NCBI GenBank assembly: GCA_031551965.1
Contig: JAVBMW010000028.1
Coordinates: 27,034-91,033, forward strand
Direction of reading: 5' to 3'
From: CALVGQ01 sp031551965
GTDB taxonomy: Bacteria; Bacillota_I; Bacilli_A; Erysipelotrichales; Erysipelotrichaceae
Length of the DNA: 64,000 nucleotides
The notes beneath the pieces were generated by a model. That model searched no databases, had not been told where the DNA came from, and worked only from the letters and a program-made list of their open reading frames with translations. Shown one piece after another: positions 44,827-53,994 of this stretch; the stretch's first letter is position 1; every line of letters starts with the position of its first letter. A program made the position numbers and the translations under genes.

Positions 44827-45018
44827 ATGGCAACATTTCTTATATTGCTTTGTGTATTGTTTCTTGTTTTTCTAGCTGTACTTAGCATAATTCAAGATCG
44901 TAAAAAAGGAATTGGAAGTTGTGGAAACAATTGCAACAGTTGTGCCTCAGGTGGGATTTGCCATGATAAGAAAGGCATTTTGCAAGAATACTATCTTGAT
45001 CATCCAAGTCGCAATTAA
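44827..45018 (+). CDS. FeoB-associated Cys-rich membrane protein
   Basis: A 63-residue protein with one N-terminal membrane span and the Cys cluster CGNNCNSCASGGICHD. Such proteins accompany feoB in many Firmicutes and replace FeoC; the role is unproven. It starts 13 bases after feoB. Confidence 0.9.
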   Translation: MATFLILLCVLFLVFLAVLSIIQDRKKGIGSCGNNCNSCASGGICHDKKGILQEYYLDHPSRN

Positions 45019-45136
45019 GGAAAATGTAAGTTAAGTTAACTTGGTTATTTTACTTCTGAAAATATTGAGTTACAAAATTTCTTTGTTTCTGCCTACTAAT
45101 GAATTATAATTAAATGGTGAAGGAAATGGGGTCACT

Positions 45137-45601
45137 ATGAATAAAAAAATATTGTCTATATTAATGGTTTTTATACTGTTCATTACTGGTTGTACATCAA
45201 TAAGTAAAGACGCAAAGATTGATGATGTTGATCAACCGAGTATAGTTGAAGAAATAAATGAACCACAAAAATCAGTTCTGTCAGAAGAGTTTTACTTTAA
45301 ATATGAGTTCGCAAATGAAAATTTATTTAATGAACACTATGAAAAACATGTATTAATCCAAAAAGAATTTGGAGATATCACAAAAGAAGAGTATTTGAAA
45401 AGTGCTCAGGATTTTTTGAACTCTACGTCAGAAACATTATTAACGAAAGAAGGAAAAGAAGGAGATACCTATTATTTTGATCCTGCTACAGATGAATATG
45501 CGGTAGTATCAAAATGGGATAAAATAAGAACATACTTCATTCCAAATCCTGAAATTCATGGATATAAAACGAATTTAGCGTACTATGAAAGTAGAAAATA
45601 A
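45137..45601 (+). CDS. Small lipoprotein of unknown function
   Basis: A 154-residue secreted lipoprotein: signal KKILSILMVFILFITGC with the lipobox Cys at about residue 19, followed by a charged soluble domain with the block YLKSAQDFLNSTSETLL. I do not recognise the domain. GGGG precedes the ATG at a workable distance. The following small gene starts just past its stop codon. Confidence 0.75.
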   Translation: MNKKILSILMVFILFITGCTSISKDAKIDDVDQPSIVEEINEPQKSVLSEEFYFKYEFANENLFNEHYEKHVLIQKEFGDITKEEYLKSAQDFLNSTSETLLTKEGKEGDTYYFDPATDEYAVVSKWDKIRTYFIPNPEIHGYKTNLAYYESRK

Positions 45602-45602
45602 G

Positions 45603-45785
45603 ATGAATCAATGTACTATTTGTGAACTAAGACTTGATTTTGAACCTTGGAGTAAAGAAGGAGTCGCAAGTTATAGGATATGTCCTCGATGTAAATGTGA
45701 ATTTGGTTATGATGATGCTACAGAAATAGCGATAAACAGATCAAAACAAAAATGGATCGAACAAAGTAAAAAGGAAGAGAACTAA
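45603..45785 (+). CDS. Small zinc-ribbon protein
   Basis: A 60-residue protein with four metal-ligand cysteines in two knuckles (CTICEL and CPRCKC), a zinc-ribbon layout, and a basic C-terminal helix. ATG 45603 starts two bases after the lipoprotein stop; an in-frame ATG at 45585 would overlap that gene. No strong RBS is seen. Confidence 0.65.
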   Translation: MNQCTICELRLDFEPWSKEGVASYRICPRCKCEFGYDDATEIAINRSKQKWIEQSKKEEN

Positions 45786-45889
45786 AATTTTCTTTCTTTT
45801 TTTGCGTTAGATTTTCACAAAGGTTACACTTGAAAAAAAGGTCTTTTAAACTTAAAATTAATGTAGGAAAGAATTAAGGGAGGAACAAA

Positions 45890-46951
45890 ATGAATGACAC
45901 GATGTGGGCATTAGTCAAAGAAAAAGATGATGTGGGTTTATGGCTTAAACAGGTACCTATTCCTGAATGTGGAAGCAACGATGTAAAAATCAAAATTCAT
46001 AAAACAGCAATTTGTGGTACGGATGTTCATATATACAATTGGAATGACTGGGCTAAAAAGACAATTCCACTAGGATTAACAGCAGGTCATGAATATGTTG
46101 GTGAAATCGTTGAAGTAGGAAGTAATGTCAAAGATTTTTCAGTTGGTGAACTCGTATCAGGAGAAGGTCACATTACTTGTGGGAAATGCCGAAACTGTTT
46201 AGGTGGTAAGCCACATTTATGTCCTAATACAAAGGGAGTTGGGGTTAATCGAAATGGTGCATTTGCACAATATTTAGTGATTCCATCTAAAAATGTTTGG
46301 CGTTGTAGTCCTAATGTTCGTGAAGAACTTTATGCCTGTTTTGATCCACTTGGAAATGCAGTTCATACTGCTTTATCATTTGATGTAATCGGAGAAGATG
46401 TATTGATTACAGGAGCAGGACCCATCGGTTGTATGGCAGTTGCGATTTGTGACCACATTGGTGCACGTAATATTGTCATTACAGATAAAAATGAATATCG
46501 ACTAGAACTAGCTAAGAAGATGGGAGCGACCCGCTGTGTTAATGTTTCTCATGAAAAATTATCAGATGTCATTAAAGAATTAAATATGCGCGAAGGATTT
46601 GATGTTGGACTTGAAATGTCAGGAAATGAATTTGCGTTTAATGATATGGCAAATTGCCTGAAAAATGGTGGAAAAATCGCATTGCTTGGGTTGATAAAAA
46701 ATGATGCCCATATCGACTGGGAGAAAGTAATCTTTAATGGTTTGTTTATTAAAGGGATCTATGGACGTGAAATTTGGGAAACTTGGTATAAAATGGATGC
46801 GATGTTACAAAGAGGCTTAAACATTGATGGTGTGATCACTCATCGTTTCGATATTAAAGATTATGAAAAAGGTTTTGAAGCAATGAACAGTGGCAATTCA
46901 GGAAAAGTCATTTTAGATTGGTCAAAACTTCAGGAGGAATCAAATGGATAG
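45890..46951 (+). CDS. tdh: L-threonine 3-dehydrogenase
   Basis: A 353-residue zinc-dependent medium-chain dehydrogenase that oxidises threonine to 2-amino-3-oxobutanoate with NAD. Catalytic zinc ligands lie in CGTDVHIYNW and GHEYVGE, structural zinc Cys in CGKCRNCLGGKPHLC, and the NAD motif in GAGPIGCMA. AGGGAGGA precedes the ATG. kbl overlaps its end by eight bases, the standard tdh-kbl pair. Confidence 0.95.
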   Translation: MNDTMWALVKEKDDVGLWLKQVPIPECGSNDVKIKIHKTAICGTDVHIYNWNDWAKKTIPLGLTAGHEYVGEIVEVGSNVKDFSVGELVSGEGHITCGKCRNCLGGKPHLCPNTKGVGVNRNGAFAQYLVIPSKNVWRCSPNVREELYACFDPLGNAVHTALSFDVIGEDVLITGAGPIGCMAVAICDHIGARNIVITDKNEYRLELAKKMGATRCVNVSHEKLSDVIKELNMREGFDVGLEMSGNEFAFNDMANCLKNGGKIALLGLIKNDAHIDWEKVIFNGLFIKGIYGREIWETWYKMDAMLQRGLNIDGVITHRFDIKDYEKGFEAMNSGNSGKVILDWSKLQEESNG

Positions 46952-48134
46952 AAATGATGCGTTAACATTTTACTCAAATGAAGTAAAATCAATTCATGAA
47001 GCTGGGCTTGCGAAAGGTGAAAAGTCAATCGTATCATCTCAAAGTTCTCGTGTTGAATTAGAAGATAATAAAATATTGCTTAATATGTGCGCTAATAATT
47101 ACTTGGGTTTAGCGAATAATGAACATTTGATTGAAGTAGCGAAAAATACACTTGATCAAAAAGGATATGGTTTAGCATCCGTTCGTTTCATTTGTGGAAC
47201 TCAAGATATTCATAAACAACTAGAAAAGAAAATATCAACATTCTTAGGAATGGATGATACGATTTTATATAGTTCTTGTTTTGATGCGAATGGTGGGTTG
47301 TTTGAAGTTTTGCTCAGTGAAGAAGATGCGGTGATCAGTGATGAATTAAATCATGCAAGTATCATTGATGGAGTACGCTTATGTAAGGCAAAACGCTTCC
47401 GTTACAAAAACAACAACATGAAAGATCTTGAAGAAAAGTTGATTGAAGCTGACGTTGTTGGTGCTAGAATCAAACTCATCGCAACTGATGGCGTATTTTC
47501 AATGGATGGAATCATAGCGAATTTAAAAGGGATATGTGATCTTGCGGATCGATACAATGCTTTAGTTATGGTTGATGATAGCCATGCGATTGGCTTTGTC
47601 GGAAAAAATGGTAAGGGAACTCCAGAACATTGTGGAGTTCAAGGTCGTGTTGATATTATTACTGGGACTCTTGGTAAAGCATTAGGTGGTGCATCAGGAG
47701 GATATACCAGTGCTCGTCAAGAAATCGTTGATTTACTTCGTCAAAGAAGTCGTCCCTATTTGTTTTCAAATACTTTAGCACCATTTATTGCAGGGACTAG
47801 CATAGAAGTATTTAATATGTTGGAAAAAGATACGTCACTACGCGATCATTTAGAAGAACTTACTTTATATTATCGAAATAAAATAAAAGAAGCAGGATTT
47901 GATATTATCGATAGTACTCACCCAATTGTACCTGTAATGTTGTATGATGAAAAAATTGCAGGGGAAATGGCAAAGAGAATGATGGATAAAGGCATTTACG
48001 TTGTTGCCTTCTCATATCCTGTAGTACCAAAAGGAAGAGCCCGTATTCGTACTCAAGTAAGTGCAGCCCATACTTATGAAGATATTGATATGATCGTTCA
48101 GGCCTTTATTGATGTTCGTGAAGAAATGAAATAA
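46944..48134 (+). CDS. kbl: Glycine C-acetyltransferase (2-amino-3-ketobutyrate CoA ligase)
   Basis: A 396-residue PLP enzyme that splits the Tdh product with CoA into glycine and acetyl-CoA. Motifs: CANNYLGLANN at the start, MVDDSHAIGFVG, and GTLGKALGGASGGY with the PLP Lys. AGGAGGA precedes the ATG within tdh. The glycine formed could feed the glycine cleavage operon at 49.7 kb. Confidence 0.95.
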   Translation: MDRNDALTFYSNEVKSIHEAGLAKGEKSIVSSQSSRVELEDNKILLNMCANNYLGLANNEHLIEVAKNTLDQKGYGLASVRFICGTQDIHKQLEKKISTFLGMDDTILYSSCFDANGGLFEVLLSEEDAVISDELNHASIIDGVRLCKAKRFRYKNNNMKDLEEKLIEADVVGARIKLIATDGVFSMDGIIANLKGICDLADRYNALVMVDDSHAIGFVGKNGKGTPEHCGVQGRVDIITGTLGKALGGASGGYTSARQEIVDLLRQRSRPYLFSNTLAPFIAGTSIEVFNMLEKDTSLRDHLEELTLYYRNKIKEAGFDIIDSTHPIVPVMLYDEKIAGEMAKRMMDKGIYVVAFSYPVVPKGRARIRTQVSAAHTYEDIDMIVQAFIDVREEMK

Positions 48135-48141
48135 GTATTAG

Positions 48142-48176
48142 GATACTTTCAAAAAAATTGAGAGTATCTTTTTTTA
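48142..48176 (+). terminator. Terminator of tdh-kbl
   Basis: GATACTTTCAA and TTGAGAGTATC form an 11-base-pair stem with a short loop, followed by TTTTTTT. Confidence 0.9.
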
Positions 48177-48247
48177 TCGAATTTTCCTATGTCTTTTTAG
48201 GTGAAGCGGATTTTATTAGTATATTAATAGTATAGGAGTAAAAATAT

Positions 48248-49120
48248 ATGATAAATACAAAAAATGAAACACAAGGAATTCTAGATGTTGAAAACTTAAA
48301 AATGACAAATGATTATATTTTCAAACGAGTTTTAAAAAGTAAAACGAAAGAAGGTGAATACATACTTAAAGGTTTTCTAGAGGCAATATTGGAGTATTCA
48401 ATTAACGATTTAGAATTGTATTCAACAGAAGTAGATGCATTTAATTTGTTTGGGAAAAATATACGTTTGGATATTTTGGCAAAAGTAAATAACAACTTAA
48501 TTGTAAATGTAGAGATGCAAAGGAGCGGAACACTTGAAAGTTTGGGGAAAAGGCTAATATATTATGCAATGATGCTCATTGGTCAACAAAGAATGCGAGG
48601 AAAAGATTACTCTAAGATCACTCCGATTGTTCAGATTGCAGTGCTTGATGAAAGAAAATTTGATGATGACGATTATTTGAGATTGTTTCAAAAAGCAGAT
48701 TTGGAACATGGAAACATCTTGACAGAGATATGGAAAACAATTATTATTGAGTTAGCAAAATGCTTAACAAATGTACAAAATTATTGTACTTTAAAACTTA
48801 AACAACAGTGGATGATTTTTATAAAAGAATATACGATCAATACAACTGATGAAAGATCGCTTGCGATGATCGAAAATAATGAATATCTTAGAGAGGCGAC
48901 TAGAGTTATGAAAGAAATTTTTAAAGACCCAGAACAACTTCTATTAATGATGGCGGAAGAAAAAGCGATCATGGATGAATTGCAGCTAAAAAATGATGCT
49001 AGAAAAGAAGGTAAAATTGAAGTGGCAATGAATCTTCTGTTTAATCATGTTGATATTGATTTGATCGCAAAAAGTACAGGATTAAGTCATCAAGAAATTA
49101 CTCAGCTCAGAAATAATTAA
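48248..49120 (+). CDS. Rpn family recombination-promoting nuclease / putative transposase
   Basis: A 290-residue PD-(D/E)XK-fold nuclease. The core shows KMTNDYIFKRVL, then RLDILAKVNNN and NVEMQ with the catalytic Asp and Glu-x-Gln. The C-terminal part is a repeat-like helical tail (DARKEGKIEVAMNLL). Members promote RecA-independent recombination and spread widely in gut Firmicutes. The gene is full length; terminal repeats or target duplications are not evident. A start at ATG 48248 is used, with AGGAGT nearby. Confidence 0.87.
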   Translation: MINTKNETQGILDVENLKMTNDYIFKRVLKSKTKEGEYILKGFLEAILEYSINDLELYSTEVDAFNLFGKNIRLDILAKVNNNLIVNVEMQRSGTLESLGKRLIYYAMMLIGQQRMRGKDYSKITPIVQIAVLDERKFDDDDYLRLFQKADLEHGNILTEIWKTIIIELAKCLTNVQNYCTLKLKQQWMIFIKEYTINTTDERSLAMIENNEYLREATRVMKEIFKDPEQLLLMMAEEKAIMDELQLKNDARKEGKIEVAMNLLFNHVDIDLIAKSTGLSHQEITQLRNN

Positions 49121-49235
49121 AGTATTGAGTTACCAATAATTTTAAAATAAATACAAGGGTATTTGCTTAAAAGTATTGTATTTCTTATTAATTTCGTTAT
49201 TATAGAATATACTATTAATAAGGAGGCCAATACTT

Positions 49236-49448
49236 ATGAAGATGAAGGCTAGAGCTAGTGAAGGTTTCACAATCAAAATATCTTCTAAAGGTCTAAAAAG
49301 AAAGATGACCGAAGAAGAACTAAAACTCATGATCAGCAATAGAAAAACTGCTCATGTTCATGTCAACAAGAAAAAATACAATCGTAAACGAAAAGGTCAG
49401 GAATTTAAAAATTATGAAAATTCGATGACCTTTTTATTTTGTGCGTAA
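49236..49448 (+). CDS. Small basic protein, unrecognised
   Basis: A 70-residue, strongly basic ORF beginning KMKARASEGFTIKISSKGLK. A strong AAGGAGGCC precedes the ATG and a possible promoter (TTATTATAGAAT) lies just upstream. Its last 19 codons run through a good terminator stem, so the coding end may be unusual or the functional protein may end earlier. I do not recognise a family. Confidence 0.5.
   Translation: MKMKARASEGFTIKISSKGLKRKMTEEELKLMISNRKTAHVHVNKKKYNRKRKGQEFKNYENSMTFLFCA
49392..49440 (+). terminator. Terminator inside the 3' end of the small basic ORF
   Basis: AAAGGTCA (49392-49399) pairs with TGACCTTT (49426-49433), extended by GAATTT/AAATTC with a bulge, and followed by TTTATTTT. 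It lies inside the reading frame. Confidence 0.85.
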
Positions 49449-49550
49449 ATGATCGTGAAAAGAAAAAACTCACAAACTATTTGATTGAAAGGGTTATATG
49501 AATCGTGTAAAATAAAGATAGAAATCAATATATTTCGGATGATCAATTTA

Positions 49551-49725
49551 GGAGAGACTATGATAAGTAGCGCCGAAGGGGATGCAAGAACTCTCAGGCA
49601 AAAGAACTAAATTAGGACGAAACTCTGGAAAGTGAAATTCACACCTAAGAAGCAACTTACATGGTAAGAAACTTACGGGTCCAAAGACAGAGGCATAGAA
49701 TGTTTTGTTCTGTGTCTTTTATTTT
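49551..49725 (+). promoter_or_regulatory. Glycine riboswitch with terminator, upstream of gcvT
   Basis: A gcvT-element aptamer at 49551-49632: GGAGAGACT, GCGCCGAAGGGG, AACTCTCAGGCAAAAGAAC and GACGAAACTCTGGA occur in the order of the family. The following 50 bases (up to 49680) do not form a clear second aptamer. A terminator follows: AAAGACA (49683-49689) with TGTCTTTT (49713-49720) and TTTTA. Glycine would be expected to switch on the operon. Confidence 0.92.
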
Positions 49726-49741
49726 AGAGGAGAAAAAAACT

Positions 49742-50830
49742 ATGGAATTAAAAACACCACTCTATGATACCCATGTTGAATTAAAAGGGAAGATCGTTCC
49801 TTTTGCAGGGTATTTACTACCAGTACAATACGAAACAGGAGTAATAAAAGAACATATGGCTGTACGTGAGGGATGTGGTTTGTTTGATGTATCTCACATG
49901 GGAGAAATCGCTATGTGGGGTGAAGATTCAATCAAGAACTTAAATCATCTTTTGTGTAATGATTACACTGAAATGAATATTGGACAAGCTCGATACAGTC
50001 CGATGTTGAATGAAGAAGGTGGTATCGTAGATGATTTGATCGTCTATAAGAAAAAAGAAAATGTTTATTTATTAGTTGTGAATGCATCTAATAAAGATAA
50101 AGATTTTGCGTGGATTCAAAATCATATTTTTGGTGATATAAAAGTTGTGGATGCTTCACATAATTTTGCTCAATTGGCACTTCAAGGACCAAGGGCGATC
50201 GATATCATCAAAAAACTAGTTGATGAAAAAGATATCCCTGAAAAATCATATACAGCCAACATGGAAGCAAAAATCAATGAACTGCCATGTATATTATCAA
50301 GAACAGGTTATACTGGTGAAGATGGGTTTGAGATTTATTGTGATCCGGACAAAGCAGTGATTTTATACAACTTGTTGATGGAAACGGGAAAAGAATACGG
50401 ACTTATTCCATGTGGGCTTGGAGCACGAGATACACTTCGTCTTGAAGCTGGGATGCCTTTGTATGGTCATGAGATGAGTGATACGATCACACCACTTGAG
50501 GCAAATTTAAAATTCTTCGTGAAAATGAATAAAGAAGATTTCATAGGGAAACAAGCCTTGTTGGATAAAGGTGAGATCACCCGTAAACGAGTTGGATTAA
50601 AAGTAACTGGAAGAGGAATCATTCGTGAAGAATGTCCGATTTATGTTGGTGATAAACAAGTAGGAGTTTCAACTTCAGGTACCCATTGTCCTTATGTGGG
50701 TGCACCCGTTGCCATGGCATTACTTGATTTAGAATATACTCAAATTGGAACAAGCGTTGAAGCCGATGTCAGAGGCAGAAGAGTTGCCGCTGAAGTTGTT
50801 GCTTTACCGTTTTATAAAAGATCAAAATAA
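49742..50830 (+). CDS. gcvT: Glycine cleavage system T protein (aminomethyltransferase)
   Basis: A 362-residue folate-dependent enzyme that takes the aminomethyl group from GcvH. Motifs: GCGLFDVSHMGEI, SRTGYTGEDGFEIY and GARDTLRLEAGMPLYGHE. ATG 49742 follows GAGGAGAAA; an upstream in-frame ATG at 49661 would run through the riboswitch terminator. First gene of gcvT-H-PA-PB-lplA-lpd. Confidence 0.96.
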   Translation: MELKTPLYDTHVELKGKIVPFAGYLLPVQYETGVIKEHMAVREGCGLFDVSHMGEIAMWGEDSIKNLNHLLCNDYTEMNIGQARYSPMLNEEGGIVDDLIVYKKKENVYLLVVNASNKDKDFAWIQNHIFGDIKVVDASHNFAQLALQGPRAIDIIKKLVDEKDIPEKSYTANMEAKINELPCILSRTGYTGEDGFEIYCDPDKAVILYNLLMETGKEYGLIPCGLGARDTLRLEAGMPLYGHEMSDTITPLEANLKFFVKMNKEDFIGKQALLDKGEITRKRVGLKVTGRGIIREECPIYVGDKQVGVSTSGTHCPYVGAPVAMALLDLEYTQIGTSVEADVRGRRVAAEVVALPFYKRSK

Positions 50831-50849
50831 ATAAAAGGAGAAAATTAAA

Positions 50850-51230
50850 ATGAAAAACCCAAATGAATTAAAGTACACAAAGAGTCATGAATGGATCAAA
50901 TTTATCGATGAAACTACAGCATTAATCGGAATTACTGATTATGCACAAAATGCTTTAGGTGATTTAGTATTTATAAATTTACCTGAAATTTCAGATTTAG
51001 TAAAAAAAGAAGAAGCTTTTGGTGATACAGAATCAGTAAAAGCAGTATCTGATTTATTTAGTCCAGTGAGTGGAGAAGTATCCAAAATCAATGAAGAATT
51101 ATTAGATAGCCCAGAAAAAATCAATGAGGATGCTTATGGAGCTTGGATGATCGAAGTTTCTAATGTAAGCGAAGTTGAAGAATTATTAAGTGCTGAAGAA
51201 TATGAAGCATTTTGCGCAAGTCAAGAATAA
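50850..51230 (+). CDS. gcvH: Glycine cleavage system H protein
   Basis: A 126-residue lipoyl carrier. The lipoylated Lys64 lies in GDTESVKAVSDLFSP. AAAAGGAGA precedes the ATG, 20 bases after gcvT. Confidence 0.96.
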   Translation: MKNPNELKYTKSHEWIKFIDETTALIGITDYAQNALGDLVFINLPEISDLVKKEEAFGDTESVKAVSDLFSPVSGEVSKINEELLDSPEKINEDAYGAWMIEVSNVSEVEELLSAEEYEAFCASQE

Positions 51231-51246
51231 TTAAGGAGGGATCATT

Positions 51247-52557
51247 GTGGGAAGATACGTAGTATCCACCAATCATGAACAAAAACAAATGTTGGAAGAA
51301 ATAGGTCTCTCTAGTTTTTCGGATTTGTTTGTTGCTGTTCCAGACGCTGTTAAACTACAAGAACTTAAACTGAATAGTGGATTAAGTGAATTTGAAGTGC
51401 GTCAAGTTATGGAAGATATAGCTTCAAAAAATATTGTGTTTAAAGATATTTTTCGCGGTGCTGGCGCTTATCGTCATTATATTCCTGCGGCCGTTAAACA
51501 AATAACTTCAAAAGAAGAATTTGTGACGGCTTACACACCATACCAAGCTGAAATCAGCCAAGGTGTACTTCAATCTATATTTGAATATCAAACTGAAATG
51601 TGTGAGTTGACAGGAATGGAAGCGAGTAATGCATCTGTCTATGATGGAGCTAGTGCAGCAGCAGAAGCTGTTGCGATGTGCAATGAAAGAAAAAGAAAAG
51701 TTGCATTAGTTTCAAAGACAACAAATCCAGAAGTATTAAAAACCATTGAAACTTATTGTTTTGGAAATGAAATGGATTTGAAATTGATCGATGATACAAA
51801 TGGTGTAACTTCTGTTGAGTGTTTAAAGACTTTGTGTGATGATACTGTCGCTTGTGTATATGTTCAAAGTCCTAATTTTTTTGGTTTGATCGAACCAGTT
51901 GAAGAAATTGTTGAAGTCGCTCATGCCTGTGGTATTAAAGTTATCATGGGATGTAACCCAATTGCTTTAGCGATACTAAAAACACCATATGAAATGGGTG
52001 TGGATATTGCGGTCGGTGAAGGTCAACCACTGGGATTACCATTGGCATTTGGTGGACCTTATTTAGGTTTTATGACTACTCATGGAGCTATGGTAAGAAA
52101 ATTACCAGGTAGAATAGTTGGTCAAACTGAAGATCATGATGGAAACCGTGCATTTGTTTTGACTCTTCAGGCTCGTGAACAACATATTCGCCGGGAAAAG
52201 GCAAGCAGTAATATTTGTAGTAATCAAGCTCATTGTGCATTAACGGCTGCGGTATATCTTGGAATCGTTGGAAAACAGGGATTAAAAGATATCGCTAAAC
52301 AATGCGCATCAAAAGCACATTACTTCAAAAATGAATTGGAAAAAGTAGGTTGTGCTCCAAAATATCAAGGTGAATTCTTTCATGAGTTTGTAACTGTAAA
52401 TCCAGGTAAAACGGATTTGATCGTTGAGACATTGAAAGAAAGAGGTATTTTGGCAGGATTACCACTCAATGAAGATGAAATTTTATGGTGCTGCACCGAA
52501 GTAAATATGAAAACTTCCATGGACCAAGTTGTATCCATGATTAAGGAGGTGGCATAA
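51247..52557 (+). CDS. gcvPA: Glycine dehydrogenase (decarboxylating) subunit 1
   Basis: A 436-residue subunit of split P protein. GVLQSIFEYQTEMCELTGME and GEGQPLGLPLAFGGPYLGF are typical. Starts with GTG after AAGGAGGG. It abuts gcvPB with no gap. Confidence 0.95.
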   Translation: MGRYVVSTNHEQKQMLEEIGLSSFSDLFVAVPDAVKLQELKLNSGLSEFEVRQVMEDIASKNIVFKDIFRGAGAYRHYIPAAVKQITSKEEFVTAYTPYQAEISQGVLQSIFEYQTEMCELTGMEASNASVYDGASAAAEAVAMCNERKRKVALVSKTTNPEVLKTIETYCFGNEMDLKLIDDTNGVTSVECLKTLCDDTVACVYVQSPNFFGLIEPVEEIVEVAHACGIKVIMGCNPIALAILKTPYEMGVDIAVGEGQPLGLPLAFGGPYLGFMTTHGAMVRKLPGRIVGQTEDHDGNRAFVLTLQAREQHIRREKASSNICSNQAHCALTAAVYLGIVGKQGLKDIAKQCASKAHYFKNELEKVGCAPKYQGEFFHEFVTVNPGKTDLIVETLKERGILAGLPLNEDEILWCCTEVNMKTSMDQVVSMIKEVA

Positions 52558-53994
52558 ATGTTAGTGTTTGAGAAAAGTAAGAAAGATCGTGGCAATCAAA
52601 TTTTAGGGAACTGCGATGTTGAAGAATATGTTTTTGATTCAAGTTTAGTAAGATGTCAAGAATTGAATTTACCAGAGATTTCGGAAAGTGATTTGAGCCG
52701 ACATTATACGGAACTAGCTAAGAAAACTCATGGTGTGAATGATGGATTTTATCCACTAGGTTCTTGTACGATGAAGTACAATCCGAAAATCAATGAATAT
52801 GTTGCCGCTTTACCCGGTTTTACAGACATACATCCAACTCAGCCAATTGAAACTGTTCAAGGTTGTTTAGAAGTTTTGGTTGAAGCAGAAGAAAAATTGT
52901 GCGAAATTACAGGAATGGATGCGATGAGTTTTAACCCTGCGGCTGGAGCTCATGGTGAATTTGTCGGATTACTTCTGATGAAGGCTTATCATCATGCACG
53001 AAATGACCACAAAAGAACGAAAATCATTGTACCGGATTCTGCCCATGGAACAAATCCAGCTAGTGCAAATATGGCCGGCTATACGATCATCAATATTTCT
53101 TCCAATGAACTTGGCTGTGTTGATTTAGATAAGTTAAAAGAGGCAATGTCTGATGAAGTTGCAGGACTTATGTTGACAAATCCAAATACTGTTGGAATCT
53201 TTGATCCGAATATTTTAGAAATCACGAAGATCGTTCATGAAGCAGGTGGATTATGCTACTACGATGGAGCGAATTTGAATGCGATCATGGGAATCACCCG
53301 ACCAGGAGATATGGGATTCGATATGATCCACTTGAATCTTCATAAAACTTTTTCAACTCCACATGGTGGAGGAGGACCTGGAAGTGGTCCAGTTGGATGT
53401 AAGGACTTCTTAGCTCCTTATTTACCAAATCCGCATGCAATAAAACTTGATCAGGAGTTCAGCTTTGAAGAAAGTATGCATTCTATCGGTCAAGTGAAAT
53501 CATATTATGGTAATTTCTTAGTTGTGGTCAAAGCATTAACTTATATTTTGACACTAGGCAAAGAAGGAATTATCGAAGCATCACAAAATGCAGTATTAAA
53601 CGCAAACTACATGATGTCAAAACTCAAAGGTGATTATAAAATGGCTTATGATACTCTCTGTATGCATGAGTTTGTTATGACTTTGGAAGACCTTAAAAAA
53701 GAAGTTGGTGTTTCAGCAATGGATATTGCGAAAAGCTTATTGGATTATGGAATCCATCCACCGACAATGTATTTTCCTTTGATCGTTCATGAAGCTTTGA
53801 TGATCGAACCAACTGAAACAGAATCCAAAGAAACATTGGATGAAGTGATCGAAGTACTAAAAGATATTTTAAATAAGGCGAAATTAGACCCAGAGTGGGC
53901 TCATAGTATGCCGAAAACAATGCCGATCGGACGACCTGATGAAGTCAAAGCGGCACGTAATCCAATTCTTAGATTTAACTGGCATGATCAGTAA
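52558..53994 (+). CDS. gcvPB: Glycine dehydrogenase (decarboxylating) subunit 2
   Basis: A 478-residue PLP subunit. The PLP Lys is in HLNLHKTFSTPHGGGGPG; the N-terminal block YPLGSCTMKYNPK is conserved. The ATG directly follows the gcvPA stop, and AAGGAGGT lies inside gcvPA. Its end overlaps lplA by 11 bases. Confidence 0.96.
   Translation: MLVFEKSKKDRGNQILGNCDVEEYVFDSSLVRCQELNLPEISESDLSRHYTELAKKTHGVNDGFYPLGSCTMKYNPKINEYVAALPGFTDIHPTQPIETVQGCLEVLVEAEEKLCEITGMDAMSFNPAAGAHGEFVGLLLMKAYHHARNDHKRTKIIVPDSAHGTNPASANMAGYTIINISSNELGCVDLDKLKEAMSDEVAGLMLTNPNTVGIFDPNILEITKIVHEAGGLCYYDGANLNAIMGITRPGDMGFDMIHLNLHKTFSTPHGGGGPGSGPVGCKDFLAPYLPNPHAIKLDQEFSFEESMHSIGQVKSYYGNFLVVVKALTYILTLGKEGIIEASQNAVLNANYMMSKLKGDYKMAYDTLCMHEFVMTLEDLKKEVGVSAMDIAKSLLDYGIHPPTMYFPLIVHEALMIEPTETESKETLDEVIEVLKDILNKAKLDPEWAHSMPKTMPIGRPDEVKAARNPILRFNWHDQ

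Noticed and set aside
48248..49120. Rpn-family gene as evidence of an intact insertion sequence.
   Set aside because: No terminal inverted repeats or target duplications were seen around it; Rpn genes often occur alone.
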